Assembly (NCBI GenBank): GCA_021811115.1
Contig: JAJZPP010000052.1
Span: 1 to 5,738 of the forward strand
Direction of reading: 5' to 3'
Length of the DNA: 5,738 bases
From: a bacterium
GTDB taxonomy: Bacteria; Chlamydiota; Chlamydiia; Chlamydiales; FEN-1388
Shown: positions 5,606 to 5,738 of the stretch, piece after piece
Layout: each line of letters starts with the position of its first letter
Position numbering within the stretch: the stretch's first letter is position 1
Made by a program: the position numbers and the translations under genes
The notes under the pieces: model-generated
Seen by the model: the letters and a program-made list of their open reading frames with translations, nothing else
What the model was told of the DNA's origin: nothing
Databases searched by the model: none

Positions 5606-5738
5606 GAAGATGGGACAACGGAGATGTAGACATCCTGTCCTAGTACAACATCCCTTAAATCCCTTGAATATCTGTCTTGTCTTTTTCCGCATATTAAACT
5701 TTGTATACCATGCCTACATACCTATGTAAGCCATGGTA
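5606..5738. other. Apparently non-coding right-hand edge
   Basis: No convincing gene, tRNA or classical GC-rich hairpin plus T-tract terminator was found here. GGACA/TGTCC arms enclose GATGT/ACATC arms at about 5614-5640, which could fold weakly. A pyrimidine-rich and AT-rich stretch (5671-5705) leads into the terminal hairpin. Open frames on either strand here have no family resemblance. Confidence 0.5.
5706..5738. repeat. Imperfect 33-nt inverted repeat at the window edge
   Basis: Outer arms TACCATG (5706-5712) and CATGGTA (5732-5738) are fully complementary. Inside them, TACATA (5715-5720) and TATGTA (5723-5728) pair around a CC centre. Between the two stems there is one mismatch and one bulge. 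The stem is not GC-rich and no T-tract can be seen before the edge, so a standard intrinsic terminator is not supported. It could be an element end, an operator or an mRNA structure, and it may continue past the edge. Confidence 0.55.

Noticed and set aside
5453..5692. 79-codon minus-strand ORF
   Set aside because: It overlaps the conserved C-terminal catalytic part of the recombinase in antisense and has no domain.
5544..5729. 61-codon plus-strand ORF at the right edge
   Set aside because: No ribosome site, no motif and unusual composition; likely chance in non-coding sequence.
1..5738. CRISPR array, rRNA or tRNA genes
   Set aside because: No regularly spaced repeats and no tRNA or rRNA signature were found by reading both strands.

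Overview
This 5.7 kb window reads as bacterial chromosome, most likely from a member of the Chlamydiota outside the classical Chlamydia genus (an environmental or 'Chlamydia-like' lineage). The main reason is a long-form GlyA that carries a ~30-residue insert and a C-terminal 'RHPLYPEIEI' tail, both resembling chlamydial serine hydroxymethyltransferases as I remember them. It is followed directly by a ClpP that resembles chlamydial ClpP1, which also sits next to glyA in Chlamydia. Base composition looks near balanced by eye (not computed), higher than in most well-known chlamydiae. No database search was possible, so the taxon is an inference.

The window holds two divergent transcription units that fire from a 159-bp intergenic region (2396-2554). 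On the minus strand, reading leftwards, are four tightly packed genes. They are a 364-aa unrecognised modular, Pro/Ala-rich soluble protein (2395-1301), two small paralogous multi-pass membrane proteins (1300-827 and 830-297), and a HIT-family protein with an export-like N-terminus that runs off the left edge (276-1). Junctions are 0 bp, a 4-bp ATGA overlap and 20 bp, so this looks like one operon. A good sigma70-type promoter (TTGGAA-N16-TATATT) lies upstream, followed by an 18-nt inverted repeat in the predicted leader.

On the plus strand are glyA (2555-4033), clpP (4037-4618) and a XerC/D tyrosine recombinase (4611-5519). They are linked by a 3-nt gap and an 8-bp overlap and look like a co-translated housekeeping operon. 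All catalytic residues that I can place are intact in the three proteins. A 29-codon ORF overlaps the recombinase stop by 4 bp. The remaining ~130 bases to the right edge hold no convincing gene, but end in a long imperfect hairpin.

The housekeeping half is ordinary except for the gene order. The less familiar part is the minus-strand operon: an unknown modular protein, a duplicated membrane protein and a possibly exported nucleotide-hydrolase-like protein. In an obligate intracellular lineage, this set invites the hypothesis of envelope or host-interface function. The sequence alone does not prove that.
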